Positions 14,731 to 23,179 are shown, counted from the first letter of the stretch. The stretch is 36,491 nucleotides of DNA from Hymenobacter sp. (GCA_025353745.1 JANXOE010000143.1:1-36491), one strand, 5' to 3'. Made by a program: numbers and translations. Notes: generated from the sequence alone by a model not told the origin.

Positions 14731-15690
14731 ATGGATACTTCACGCGAAGATTTTGCCATGAACCGCCGCCGGTTTATCGGGTCCAGCGGCCTGCTGGCCG
14801 CCGGCCTCTGGCTGTTCCCGAAAGACCTGTTGGCCCAGGCACCAAGCCCGGTCATTGCCATCTTAAACGGCGCCAAAACGGCCAAAATCCAGGTCACGAA
14901 GCTGCGGGGCGGCATCAGTATGCTCGAAGGCTCGGGCGGCAACGTGGCCGTTCTCAACGGCCCCCAGGGCAAGCTGCTCGTCGACGCCGGCATCGGCTTG
15001 TCGAAGGTGAACATGGCGGCGGCCCTGCAGTCCCTCGGGCCCCAGCCCATCAAGTACCTGATCAACACGCACCACCACTTCGACCACACCTTTGGCAACG
15101 AGTGGCTGCACCGGGCCGGGGCCACCATCATCGCACAAGAGACGACCTTGAACCACCTCCAGCACACGGTGCAGATCAAAGACTGGAACTACACCTTCCC
15201 GCCGGCCCCCCGGGCCGCCTGGCCGACCGTTGTTTTCAAAGACGAGAAGGTGCTGCACTTCAACGGCGAGGCCATTGAGATGAAGCGCTACAAGCCCGCG
15301 CACACCGATTGCGACATCTCCGTTTACTTTCCCAAAGCCGACGTCCTGCACGCGGCCGACACGTTTTGGAACGGCTATTACCCCATGATTGACTATTCCA
15401 CCGGCGGCAGCATTGGCGGCATGATTACAGCGGCCCAGCGAAACATTGAAATAACTACGCCCAAAACCATCATCATTCCCGGGCACGGCCCCGTCGGCAA
15501 CCGGGCACAACTGATTGAGTACCACGACATGCTGGTTGCGGTACGGGACAAAGTAGCCGCGTTAAAAAAGCAGGGCAAGTCCCTCCAAGAAGTATACGCC
15601 GCCGCGCCAACCGCCAAGTACGACCAGAAATGGGCCAGCTTCCTGCTTACCGGGAAATTCTTTTCCTATCTGGCGTACGAAGGGGTGTAA
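14731..15690 (+). CDS. Tat-exported MBL-fold metallo-hydrolase, copy 2
   Basis: Same length (319 residues) as copy 1. The Tat signal DNA is almost base-for-base identical; the final ~45 residues are clearly diverged. The metal site is complete: HHHFDH in place of HWHFDH at 114-119, AHTDCD and PGHGP. The ORF track begins at 14239 because the frame happens to stay open through an out-of-frame part of copy 1 and through the terminator. The ATG at 14731 matches the start of copy 1 and begins the Tat peptide, so it is the right start. A box TTTATTTG at 14682-14689 could serve as its -7 element (weak). Copy 2 has probably diverged in substrate or in expression. Confidence 0.9.
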   Translation: MDTSREDFAMNRRRFIGSSGLLAAGLWLFPKDLLAQAPSPVIAILNGAKTAKIQVTKLRGGISMLEGSGGNVAVLNGPQGKLLVDAGIGLSKVNMAAALQSLGPQPIKYLINTHHHFDHTFGNEWLHRAGATIIAQETTLNHLQHTVQIKDWNYTFPPAPRAAWPTVVFKDEKVLHFNGEAIEMKRYKPAHTDCDISVYFPKADVLHAADTFWNGYYPMIDYSTGGSIGGMITAAQRNIEITTPKTIIIPGHGPVGNRAQLIEYHDMLVAVRDKVAALKKQGKSLQEVYAAAPTAKYDQKWASFLLTGKFFSYLAYEGV

Positions 15691-15739
15691 GCGAATGAAA
15701 GGCGCAGGCGCGCGGGAAGGGCAGGTCCATCAATAGCCC

Positions 15740-15767
15740 GGGGGCCGCTCTTTATTCAACGGCCCCC
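15740..15767. terminator. possible bidirectional hairpin between convergent genes
   Basis: GGGGGCCG (15740-15747) and CGGCCCCC (15760-15767) form an 8-bp GC stem with a 12-base AT-rich loop, between MBL copy 2 and the TonB receptor, which converge. There is no T tract, so termination is only a guess. Confidence 0.35.
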
Positions 15768-15814
15768 ACCACGGCGGCTGGCCCTTCGTTTCAAGGTGGG
15801 CTGGGTCCGGGGGG

Positions 15815-17818
15815 TTACTCCGTTTGTTTGGCAACATCCTGCTTCGCCAGCGCCAGCCGCACGCCGGCCATGAGCCAGCGGCGCGGCATCTGGGCCCCGA
15901 GCAGGTCGGCGTAGCGGGCATCGAACAGGTTCTGGACCTGGCCCAGGGCCCACAGGCGGCCGGGCAGCAGCGCCACTTCGGCGCGCAGGTTGAACACGGC
16001 GTAGCTCGGCGTCAGCTCGCTGCGAATGGCGGTGGGGGAGGGGGCCGTCTGCTGGGCGTTGCGCTGCTTGTAGAGGGCCCCCAGCGAGGCGCTAAAGCGG
16101 CGGTGCGTGAGGCCCACGGTGCCCGCCACGAGGTGCCGCGCCACGTTGGAGAGGTACTGCGACACCACGTCGCCGTCGGTGCGCAGGTGCACGTAGGTGT
16201 AGCCCACGTTGGCGTCGAGGCGCAGGCCCGGCGCGAGCTGGGCGCGGGCCGTGAGCTCGGTTTCGAGGCCCTGGGTGGTGACGGCGAACAGGTTCTGGGC
16301 GAAGCGGTAGGTTTTGGTGGGGTCGAGGTTGGCCAGGCCCGTGGCGTCGATTACCTGGCTGCCCGGCAGGCTCACGTAGTCGATCAGGTTGCGGCCGTAG
16401 CGGTTGAAGTAAGTAGCGCGCGCGCTCAGGGCCGGCGAAAACTGGTAATCGAGCCCCGCTTCGTAGTTGAGGGTGTGCTCGGCGGCCAAGCCGGGGTTGC
16501 CCACGTTGAAGCCGCCCGGCACCACGCCGGGCCGCACGTTGGACGTGTACTGCTCCGTGAAATTGGCCGCCCGGATGGCCCGGCCCACGGCCGCGCGCAC
16601 GGTCAGCTTCTCGCCAACTTGCTGGCTGGCATTGAGCTGCGGCACCAGCTCGGTGCCGTAGGCTTGGTCATGGTCGAGGCGCAGGGCCCCCGTCACGCTC
16701 AGGCCGGCCACGGGCGCGTAGGCCGCCGTGGCGAAGGCCCCCGTGTGCCACACGGCGTGGTCGCCGCGGTCGTTGCTGCGCACGGCGCGGCGGTCGGCCT
16801 GCCCGCCCACCGAGGCCCGCAGCCGGGGGCTCAGCTGCAGCTGGTGCTGGCCCTGCGCGTTGAAGTAGTGCATGAGGTGGTCGCTGGCCACCGACGTGGG
16901 CGTGTACAGGTACAAGTCGGTGCTCGCCGTGCCCCCGACCTGCAGCTCGGTGCGGGCCCGCGCGCTCCACTCGTAGCGCAGCTGGCCCTGGTACCAGTCG
17001 CGGCCGGTGGTTTCGCGGGCCCGGTCGCCGGCGTTGGTGGTGTAGAAATTCTGGGCGTTGAACTCACGCCGGTCGAAGCTGGCGCGGGCAGCGGCGCTGA
17101 GTTTTTCGGTGATTTGCAGGGCCCCCGACAGCGAGTAGGTGTTGAGCTTGATGTCGTTGCGGCCCCCGCCGGCCAGGTCGAGCTGCTGGCCGCTGGCCGT
17201 GTTGTTCAGCACGCCGCCGGCCAGGCGCAGGCCTTTGTCTTGCCCAAAAAAGCCGGCGTTGGTGCTCTTCAGCCCGTACTCGCCGGCCAGGAACGTGGCG
17301 GCCAGCTCGGTGCCGTCGGGGCGGTGGGTGGCGGCGAAAGTTTTGGTGACGATGTTGATGAAGCCGCCCACCGCGTCGGGGCCGTAGAGGGCCGCGCCCG
17401 GCCCGCGCACAATCTCAATCTGCTCAATCTCGGCCGGCGTAATCGGAAAATACCCCGCAAAGTGGCCCGTGAGCGGGTCGTTGAGCCGCATGCCGTCGAG
17501 CAGCAGCAGCACTTGGTTGAAGGTGGAGCCGCGCAGCGTGATGTCGGCCTGGGCCCCAAAATTGCCGCGGCTCTGCACTTCGATGGCGGGCAGCACGCGC
17601 AGCAAGTCGTCGAGCGACGTGACCGGGTAGGCGTTCAGCCGGCTGCCGGGGATGACGGTGACCGCGCGGCCCGTCTGCCCCGCCGACTGTTGCAGGCGCG
17701 AGGCGAAAACGGTCACTTCGCGCAGCGTGCGGGCGCTGTCGGCGGGCACGGCCTGGGCCAGGGCGTTGCCAGCGAGTAAGGTGCCGATGAGGGTAGCGGT
17801 GGGACGTATAAATGGCAT
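15815..17818 (-). CDS. BtuB-like TonB-dependent outer membrane receptor
   Basis: A 667-residue outer membrane receptor. Order: signal peptide (residues 1 to about 22, ending GNALAQA), a short TonB-box region with LREVTVFASRL, the plug domain (about 40-160, with VTSLDDLLRVLPAIEVQSRG and IEIVRGPGAALYGPDAVGGFINIV), then the beta-barrel ending LMAGVRLALAK. The size and single plug without an N-terminal carboxypeptidase-like domain fit the BtuB/vitamin B12-siderophore class and not SusC. The ligand is not readable, and no cobalamin riboswitch is seen upstream. Start chosen at the ATG at 17818, which opens the signal peptide; the track start at 17866 lies upstream of it. It is divergent from the M1 aminopeptidase. 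Confidence 0.9.
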   Translation of the reverse strand: MPFIRPTATLIGTLLAGNALAQAVPADSARTLREVTVFASRLQQSAGQTGRAVTVIPGSRLNAYPVTSLDDLLRVLPAIEVQSRGNFGAQADITLRGSTFNQVLLLLDGMRLNDPLTGHFAGYFPITPAEIEQIEIVRGPGAALYGPDAVGGFINIVTKTFAATHRPDGTELAATFLAGEYGLKSTNAGFFGQDKGLRLAGGVLNNTASGQQLDLAGGGRNDIKLNTYSLSGALQITEKLSAAARASFDRREFNAQNFYTTNAGDRARETTGRDWYQGQLRYEWSARARTELQVGGTASTDLYLYTPTSVASDHLMHYFNAQGQHQLQLSPRLRASVGGQADRRAVRSNDRGDHAVWHTGAFATAAYAPVAGLSVTGALRLDHDQAYGTELVPQLNASQQVGEKLTVRAAVGRAIRAANFTEQYTSNVRPGVVPGGFNVGNPGLAAEHTLNYEAGLDYQFSPALSARATYFNRYGRNLIDYVSLPGSQVIDATGLANLDPTKTYRFAQNLFAVTTQGLETELTARAQLAPGLRLDANVGYTYVHLRTDGDVVSQYLSNVARHLVAGTVGLTHRRFSASLGALYKQRNAQQTAPSPTAIRSELTPSYAVFNLRAEVALLPGRLWALGQVQNLFDARYADLLGAQMPRRWLMAGVRLALAKQDVAKQTE

Positions 17819-17841
17819 TGGTAAAGTAAGAAATGGTACTG

Positions 17842-17849
17842 CAAAGCTA
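17842..17849 (-). promoter_or_regulatory. -7 box of the BtuB-like receptor promoter
   Basis: On the minus strand this reads TAGCTTTG, an exact fit to TAnnTTTG, 24-31 bases upstream of the ATG at 17818. No clear -33 TTG is visible in the GC-rich DNA before it. Confidence 0.5.
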
Positions 17850-17900
17850 GGGGCCCCGTTCGCCATGCGCTCCGCTGCGCAACGGCCGGCCCAAATCCTG

Positions 17901-17908
17901 CATCTTTG
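17901..17908 (+). promoter_or_regulatory. -7 box of the aminopeptidase promoter
   Basis: CATCTTTG, one mismatch from TAnnTTTG, 30 bases before the ATG at 17938. It pairs with the opposite-strand box at 17842 as a divergent promoter region. Confidence 0.45.
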
Positions 17909-17937
17909 GGTTCTTACCCGTCCCCACCGCTCCCCTC

Positions 17938-20460
17938 ATGAAACACGCATTCGCGCTCGGCTTGCTGGGCCTGCTGGCCGCGCCCGCCCTGGGCCAGACC
18001 CCCGCGCCGCCTTCGCCGCCGGCCTCGCCGCTGCCCGCCACCGACCCGCCCGCCAACCCCGTGGGGCCCTATCGCGCCTCGGCCACTAAAATCAACGACC
18101 TGGTGCACACCAAGCTGGCGGTGCGCTTCGACTACGCCAAACGCTACCTCTACGGCCAGGAGTGGGTCACGCTCCGGCCCCACGGCTACGCCACCGACTC
18201 GCTCCGGCTCGACGCCAAAGGCATGGACATCAAGGCCGTGGCCCTGGTGAGCGGCGGGCAGCAAACGCCGCTCAAATTCGACTACGCCGACCACAACAAC
18301 CTGCGCATCGCGCTCGGCCGCCGCTTTAAGCCCGGCGAGGCCTACACCGTGTACCTCGACTACACGGCCAAGCCCGACGAGCTGAAAGTGAAAGGCTCGG
18401 CCGCCATCTCCGACGCCAAGGGCCTGTATTTCGTCAACCCCGACAGCACCACCAAGGGCAAGCCGGTGCAGGTCTGGACGCAGGGCGAGACCGAAGGCTC
18501 GTCGGCCTGGTTCCCGACCATCGACCGGCCCAACCAGAAAACGACCACCGAAATCAGCCTCACGGTGCCGGCCAAGTACGTGACGCTCAGCAACGGACGC
18601 CTCGACAGCCAGAAGCCCGCCGGCCCCGGCCTGCGCACCGACACCTGGAAGATGGAGCTGCCCCACGCCCCGTATTTGGTGATGATGGCCGTCGGCGACT
18701 TCAAAATCTACAAAGACACCTGGCGCGGCAAAGAGGTCAGCTACTACCTCGAACCCAAGTACGCGCCCTACGCCAAGCAGATTTTCGGCAACACGCCCGA
18801 CATGCTCGAGTTCTTCTCAACCCGCCTCGGCGTGGAGTTTCCGTGGAATAAATACGCCCAGATCGTGTGCCGCGACTACGTGAGCGGGGCCATGGAAAAC
18901 ACCACCGCCACGCTGCACGGCGAGCAGGTGCAACAAACGGAGCGCGAGCTGATTGACCGCGAGTACGACGGCGAATCGGTGATTGCCCACGAGCTGTTTC
19001 ACCAGTGGTTCGGCGACTACGTGACCTGCGAAAGCTGGAGCAACCTGACCGTGAACGAGTCGATGGCCGACTTTTCGGAGGGCCTCTACGCCGAGCACAA
19101 GTACGGCCGCGACGCCGCCGACGCCCACAACTACCGCAACCTGCGCCGCTACCTGGCCAACCCCGCCGACGCGGCCAAGGACCTCGTGCGCTTCCACTAC
19201 GGCGACAAGGAGGAGGTGTTCGACCTCGTGACCTACCAGAAAGGCGGGGCCGTGGTGGACATGCTGCGCACCTACCTCGGCGACGACGTGTTTTTCGCTG
19301 GCCTGCAAAAATACCTGAAAGACAACGCCTTCGGCAACGGCGAAGCCCACCAGATGCGCCTGGCCATGGAAGCCGTTTCGGGCCAGGATTTGAACTGGTT
19401 TTACAACCAATGGTATTTTGGGGCGGGGCACCCGGTCGTCAGCATCGACTACGCCTGGGACGCGGCCCGCAAAACGGAGGTCGTGACCGTGAAGCAAACC
19501 CAGCCGGGGCCCCCGTTCCGGCTGCCGTTCGCCATCGACTACTACGTGAACGGCCAGGCGCAGCGCCAGCGCGTGCTGATGACCGAGGCCACCCAGGCGT
19601 TTGAAATGCCCCTGGCCGCCCCGCCGGCCCTGGTGAACGTGGACGCCGAAAAGAAGCTGGTCTGGCTGAAAACCGACAACAAGCCCTTCAGCGCCTTCGC
19701 TTACCAGTACGCCCACGCGCCGGGCTACGTGGACCGCCGCGAGGCCGTGGCCGCCGCCAAAGACGCCCAGGCCAAGGACCCCGCCGCCCGCGCCCTGCTG
19801 CTGGGGGCCCTCAGCGACCAGTACTACAGCCTGCGGATGGCCGCCGCCCAAAGCCTCGACATGGAAAACAAAGCCGTGGCCAAGGCCGCCGGCCCCGCGC
19901 TGCGCAAGCTGCTCACCACCGAAAAAGACCCCAACGTGCAAGCTTATTTCCTGGAGGCCCTGGGCCAATTGAAAGACAAGCGCGACGAGCCGACCTTCAC
20001 CAAATACCTGGCCGACAGCCGCTCCTACGGCGTGCAGGGCCGGGCCCTGGAAGCCCTGGCCGAAGTGGCGCCCCAACGGGCCCTGGCCCGGGCCCAGGCC
20101 CTGGAAGGCGATGACCACCTGATCGTTACCCAGGCCGTGGTGGCCACTTACGCCGTGGCCGGCGGCGGGGCCCAGTGGCCGTACGTCCGCGACAAGTTCG
20201 ACGCGGCGGGCCTGCCCGGCAAGGCGGGCCTGCTGCCGGGCCTGGCCGCCATGCTGCCCCGCCTGAGCGACCCCAAGCTGTTTGCCGAAGACGTGGACCG
20301 CCTCAAGGCCATCGGCATTCAGTACAAGTCGCAGGGGGCCGACCAGGCCATCATCGGCCTGCTCCAGAACGGCCTGACCGAAAAATCGAAGAGCGCCAGC
20401 GTGCCCGAAAACCGGCAGACGCTGGAACGCGCCATCCAGGAGATTCAGCAAGCCAACTAA
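17938..20460 (+). CDS. M1 family zinc aminopeptidase with C-terminal HEAT-like repeats
   Basis: An 840-residue exported metallopeptidase that removes N-terminal residues from peptides. A signal peptide covers residues 1-20 (ending PALGQT), followed by a proline-rich linker. The N-terminal beta domain runs to about 250. The catalytic domain carries the exopeptidase motif GAMEN at 317-321 and the zinc site HELFHQWFGD with His351, Glu352, His355 and distal Glu374. The conserved Tyr region is FHYGDKEEVFDLVTYQKGG. From about 600 on, the protein is helical with HEAT-like repeats (DPAARALLLGALSDQYYSLR, DPNVQAYFLEALGQL). Distal motif reads VNESMAD where LNEG is more usual, so the Gly is Ser. The peptides are probably taken up as nutrients. 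It ends at a strong terminator. Confidence 0.95.
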   Translation: MKHAFALGLLGLLAAPALGQTPAPPSPPASPLPATDPPANPVGPYRASATKINDLVHTKLAVRFDYAKRYLYGQEWVTLRPHGYATDSLRLDAKGMDIKAVALVSGGQQTPLKFDYADHNNLRIALGRRFKPGEAYTVYLDYTAKPDELKVKGSAAISDAKGLYFVNPDSTTKGKPVQVWTQGETEGSSAWFPTIDRPNQKTTTEISLTVPAKYVTLSNGRLDSQKPAGPGLRTDTWKMELPHAPYLVMMAVGDFKIYKDTWRGKEVSYYLEPKYAPYAKQIFGNTPDMLEFFSTRLGVEFPWNKYAQIVCRDYVSGAMENTTATLHGEQVQQTERELIDREYDGESVIAHELFHQWFGDYVTCESWSNLTVNESMADFSEGLYAEHKYGRDAADAHNYRNLRRYLANPADAAKDLVRFHYGDKEEVFDLVTYQKGGAVVDMLRTYLGDDVFFAGLQKYLKDNAFGNGEAHQMRLAMEAVSGQDLNWFYNQWYFGAGHPVVSIDYAWDAARKTEVVTVKQTQPGPPFRLPFAIDYYVNGQAQRQRVLMTEATQAFEMPLAAPPALVNVDAEKKLVWLKTDNKPFSAFAYQYAHAPGYVDRREAVAAAKDAQAKDPAARALLLGALSDQYYSLRMAAAQSLDMENKAVAKAAGPALRKLLTTEKDPNVQAYFLEALGQLKDKRDEPTFTKYLADSRSYGVQGRALEALAEVAPQRALARAQALEGDDHLIVTQAVVATYAVAGGGAQWPYVRDKFDAAGLPGKAGLLPGLAAMLPRLSDPKLFAEDVDRLKAIGIQYKSQGADQAIIGLLQNGLTEKSKSASVPENRQTLERAIQEIQQAN

Positions 20461-20478
20461 GGGGCGCTGATTTCTAGT

Positions 20479-20516
20479 AAAAAAGGCCTTCCGCACTGCG
20501 CGGAAGGCCTTTTTTT
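20479..20516. terminator. bidirectional terminator between aminopeptidase and carbonic anhydrase
   Basis: A perfect stem of about 16 bp: AAAAAAGGCCTTCCGC, loop ACTGC, then GCGGAAGGCC with a T run. A-rich and T-rich flanks suit termination from both sides. The stop codon of the minus-strand carbonic anhydrase (20515-20517) overlaps the T run. Confidence 0.9.
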
Positions 20517-21276
20517 ATTTGTCCGAGCTTGGCACTGGCTCCTTAGTGGGTTTCTTGGCCGGCTCGTGCGCGTGGCCGTTGGGGTGGCCGGCAGCGGCGG
20601 GCTCGCTGGGCGGTGGCGTGCCGGGGTCCTCTTCGGGGTCGTGGGCTTCGGTGGCGTAGATGTGCTCCATGTCGCGCATCACGTCGTCGTTGTCGACTTG
20701 CAGGTCTTTCAGCACGCCGTCGGCGATGTCGTACACCAGGCCGTGGAGGCGGGGCGGCTTTTCGGAGCGCATGGCGTTCTGGATGATGTTGGTTTTGGCC
20801 AGGTTGCGCACCTGCTCAATCACGTTCAGCTCCACCAGCCGGCGCAGGCGCTCGGGTTCGTTCTTGATGCGCAGAAACTCGGTTTCGTGCAGCCGCACCA
20901 CGTCGCGGATGTTCGTCAGCCAGTTGTCAATCAGGCCGTACTGCTTGTTGGAGGCCGCCGCGGCCACGCCCCCGCAGCCGTAGTGGCCCACCACCATAAT
21001 GTCTTGCACGCCCAGCACTTCCACGGCGTATTGCAGCACGCTCAGCATGTTCATGTCGGAGTGCACCACCATGTTGGCGATGTTGCGGTGCACAAACATC
21101 TCGCCGGGCCCCGTGCCGGTGATGCCCGACGCCGGCACCCGCGAATCGGAGCAGCCAATGAAGAGGTATTTGGGTTGCTGGCCGTCGGCCATGCGGCGAA
21201 AATAGGCCGGGTCTTCGGCGTTTTTGGTGGCCACCCACTGGCGGTTGTTTTCGAGAATGGTTTGGATGCCGGACAT
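20515..21276 (-). CDS. can: beta-class carbonic anhydrase
   Basis: A 253-residue zinc enzyme interconverting CO2 and bicarbonate. Zinc ligands are Cys42 and the catalytic dyad Asp44-Arg46 in CSDSR, with His98 and Cys101 in GHYGCGG; all are present. Residues 1-205 align with the Can-type family (MSGIQTILENNRQWV, FVHRNIANMV, LSVLQYAVEVLGV, NVIEQVRNLAKT). A disordered tail of about 45 residues rich in Pro, Glu, Ala, Lys and His is extra. Start chosen at the ATG at 21276, the normal family start; the ATG at 21318 adds 14 residues. It follows the SulP transporter by 143 bases on the same strand, so the two probably work together: the transporter imports bicarbonate and the enzyme interconverts it with CO2. 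Confidence 0.95.
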   Translation of the reverse strand: MSGIQTILENNRQWVATKNAEDPAYFRRMADGQQPKYLFIGCSDSRVPASGITGTGPGEMFVHRNIANMVVHSDMNMLSVLQYAVEVLGVQDIMVVGHYGCGGVAAAASNKQYGLIDNWLTNIRDVVRLHETEFLRIKNEPERLRRLVELNVIEQVRNLAKTNIIQNAMRSEKPPRLHGLVYDIADGVLKDLQVDNDDVMRDMEHIYATEAHDPEEDPGTPPPSEPAAAGHPNGHAHEPAKKPTKEPVPSSDK

Positions 21277-21361
21277 GGGGCGGTCGTTGGTAAGTACTGG
21301 TTGCGTGGCGCGTGCCATTGGTAAGTATACGTAACTATTGGTTGGTTGCCGATGGTTTTTT

Positions 21362-21389
21362 GGGGCCCGGCCGCGTTGTTCAGGGCCCC
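21362..21389 (-). other. GC hairpin between sulP and carbonic anhydrase genes
   Basis: GGGGCCC (21362-21368) and GGGCCCC (21383-21389) form a perfect 7-bp GC stem with a 14-base loop, downstream of sulP and before the carbonic anhydrase start. It has no T tract on the minus strand, so it is more likely a stability or processing element than a terminator. This hexamer family is common in the genome, so chance cannot be excluded. Confidence 0.35.
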
Positions 21390-21419
21390 GGCCCCCAAAA
21401 GCGGTTCTGGTAGAGCGGC

Positions 21420-23048
21420 TTAGTGGCCGGCCACGGCTACTTGCCGGATGCCGCGCAGCTCCAGGTGGATGCGGCGCTCGGGGGCCACCCGCCGAAACGC
21501 CTCAATGGCTTCGAGCACGTCGTGGTCGATGTCGGCCGACTGCGTGCCGTCGAGGATGACGCGGCTGCCGGCGGGCAGGCGCTCCAGCGTGTTCACGATG
21601 CTGGCCTTGTTGAGAAACGACACGTGCTCGGACAGGCGCAGGTGCAGCGTGCCGGGGGCCCGGCCGGGCGTGTCGCGGTTGAGGAAGTAGGCTTGCTCGG
21701 CGTTGGCCTTCAGAATAAAGAAAAAGCCCACCGCCAGGCCCACGCCCACGCCCTTGAGCAAATCGGTGAACAGCACGGCCCCGATGGTGACGATGAAGGG
21801 CAGAAACTGCGCCCAGCCCAGGCGCCACTGCATTCGGTACAGCACCGGCTTGGTCAGCTTGTAGCCCACCAGCAGCAGCACCGCCGCCAGCGCCGCCAGC
21901 GGAATCAGGTTCAGCACCGACGCCAGCAGCAACAGGCTGGCCAGCAGCAGCAAGCCGTGCACGAAGGACGACACGTTGCTTTGGGCCCCGGCGGCAATGT
22001 TGGCCGAAGACCGCACGATAACCGCCGTCAGGGGCAGGCCGCCGAGCAGGCCGCTCACGATGTTGCCGGCCCCCTGGGCCAGCAGCTCGCGGTTGGGCGG
22101 GGTGCGGCGCTTGTGCGGGTCGAGCTTGTCGACGGCTTCCACGCTGAGCAGGGTTTCCAGCGAAGCCACAACGGCAATGGTGAGGGCCACGCCGTAGGTC
22201 GCGGGCCGGGCAAACGCCGCCCAGTCCGGGAAGATCATCTGGCCAACCAGGCCGCCGAGCGACGACACCACGGGCAGCTTCACCAGGTGTTCGGGCCGCA
22301 CTTGCAGGCCGGGGGCCACGGCCCGCAGCAGCTGGTTCAGGCCGATGGCCGCGCACACCACCACCAGCGCCGCCGGCACTTTGCGGGCCCAGGCAAAGCG
22401 GCGCAGCCACGCGCCGTCCCAAAGCAGCAGCAGCGCCAGCGACACCACGCCCACCAGCACCGAGCCCGGGCTCAGGCCCCTGGCCGCGGCCCCGATGGCC
22501 GAAAACGTGTTCAGGCCGTTGAACTGAAGAAAGTCCAGGTCCTCGAAATAGTCCGTATCGGCCCCAAAAAAGTGCGGAATCTGCTTGAGAATCAAGATCA
22601 AGCCAATGGCGGCCAACATGCCGCGAATCACGGCCGCCGGGAAATACATGCCAATGACGCCGGCCTTGGCCACGCCCATCAGCACTTGAATGGCCCCCGC
22701 CACCACGGTGGCCGCCAGCACCGCCTGAAACGAGCCCAGCGACGAAATAGCCGTCAGGACAATCACCGTCAGGCCGGCCGCGGGGCCGCTCACGCTCAGC
22801 TGCGAGCCGCTGAGCCAGCTCACCAGCACGCCGCCTACGATGCCCGTGACCACGCCCGAGAGCAGCGGGGCCCCCGAGGCGAGCGAAATGCCCAGGCACA
22901 GCGGCAGCGCCACCAGAAACACGACCAGGCCGGCCGGCGCGTCCTGCCCAAGGGTGCTGAAAACCGATGGTTTGGGGCGGGGCGGCGCGGCGCCCGCGTT
23001 GGCAATGGGGGCCCCGGTGCGTGCCGGAGAAGAACTGATTTGGGGCAT
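21420..23048 (-). CDS. SulP family anion transporter with short STAS domain
   Basis: A 542-residue polytopic inner-membrane transporter of the SLC26/SulP family. It contains the family core from residue ~30 (LGQDAPAGLVVFLVALPLCLGISLASGAP; SVSGPAAGLTVIVLTAI), about 12-14 hydrophobic segments, and a cytosolic STAS domain of about 75-100 residues at the C-terminus (VSFLNKASIVNTLERLPAGS; VILDGTQSADID). The family imports bicarbonate or sulfate with sodium or protons. Here the next gene downstream is a beta-carbonic anhydrase, so bicarbonate (BicA-like) is the likelier substrate. Start chosen at the ATG at 23048; the track begins three codons earlier with TTG. Regulated most likely by the two-component system encoded just upstream, through the TTAA array at 23129-23165. 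Confidence 0.92.
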   Translation of the reverse strand: MPQISSSPARTGAPIANAGAAPPRPKPSVFSTLGQDAPAGLVVFLVALPLCLGISLASGAPLLSGVVTGIVGGVLVSWLSGSQLSVSGPAAGLTVIVLTAISSLGSFQAVLAATVVAGAIQVLMGVAKAGVIGMYFPAAVIRGMLAAIGLILILKQIPHFFGADTDYFEDLDFLQFNGLNTFSAIGAAARGLSPGSVLVGVVSLALLLLWDGAWLRRFAWARKVPAALVVVCAAIGLNQLLRAVAPGLQVRPEHLVKLPVVSSLGGLVGQMIFPDWAAFARPATYGVALTIAVVASLETLLSVEAVDKLDPHKRRTPPNRELLAQGAGNIVSGLLGGLPLTAVIVRSSANIAAGAQSNVSSFVHGLLLLASLLLLASVLNLIPLAALAAVLLLVGYKLTKPVLYRMQWRLGWAQFLPFIVTIGAVLFTDLLKGVGVGLAVGFFFILKANAEQAYFLNRDTPGRAPGTLHLRLSEHVSFLNKASIVNTLERLPAGSRVILDGTQSADIDHDVLEAIEAFRRVAPERRIHLELRGIRQVAVAGH

Positions 23049-23109
23049 GGCGTGCAAGCAGTGGAAAGGGTGGGTGCGGTGTTTTTTGCGGGGCGTTGGA
23101 ATGCCGATG

Positions 23110-23165
23110 CAAGGGTACGGTGGCGCTATTAAGACGGGGTTAAAGCCGAATTAAAAGGAAATTAA
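23110..23165 (-). promoter_or_regulatory. sulP promoter with four TTAA sites at 11-bp spacing
   Basis: TTAA occurs at 23129, 23140, 23151 and 23162, each exactly 11 bases from the next, with shared flanks (plus strand: ATTAAG, GTTAAA, ATTAAA, ATTAAA). Eleven-base phasing of TTAA-containing half-sites is the known geometry for OmpR/PhoB-class response regulators such as PmrA/BasR and QseB. A minus-strand box TACCCTTG at 23110-23117 fits TAnnTTTG with one mismatch. The array then covers and extends upstream of where the -33 element would lie, as expected for a direct activator. Gene context is ideal: the kinase gene stops 14 bases upstream at 23180 and sulP starts at 23048. The spacing is seen in the sequence; the regulator assignment is inference. 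Confidence 0.65.
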
Positions 23166-23179
23166 AACCGCGAAAAACC

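Noticed and set aside
15824-17779. 651-residue plus-strand ORF antisense to the BtuB-like receptor
   Set aside because: Low-complexity Gly/Ala/Val/Arg/His sequence mirrored from the receptor gene, with no recognisable domain.
17819-17937. cobalamin riboswitch before the BtuB-like receptor
   Set aside because: The region is only 119 bases, shared with the divergent gene, and lacks the conserved B12-box pattern.
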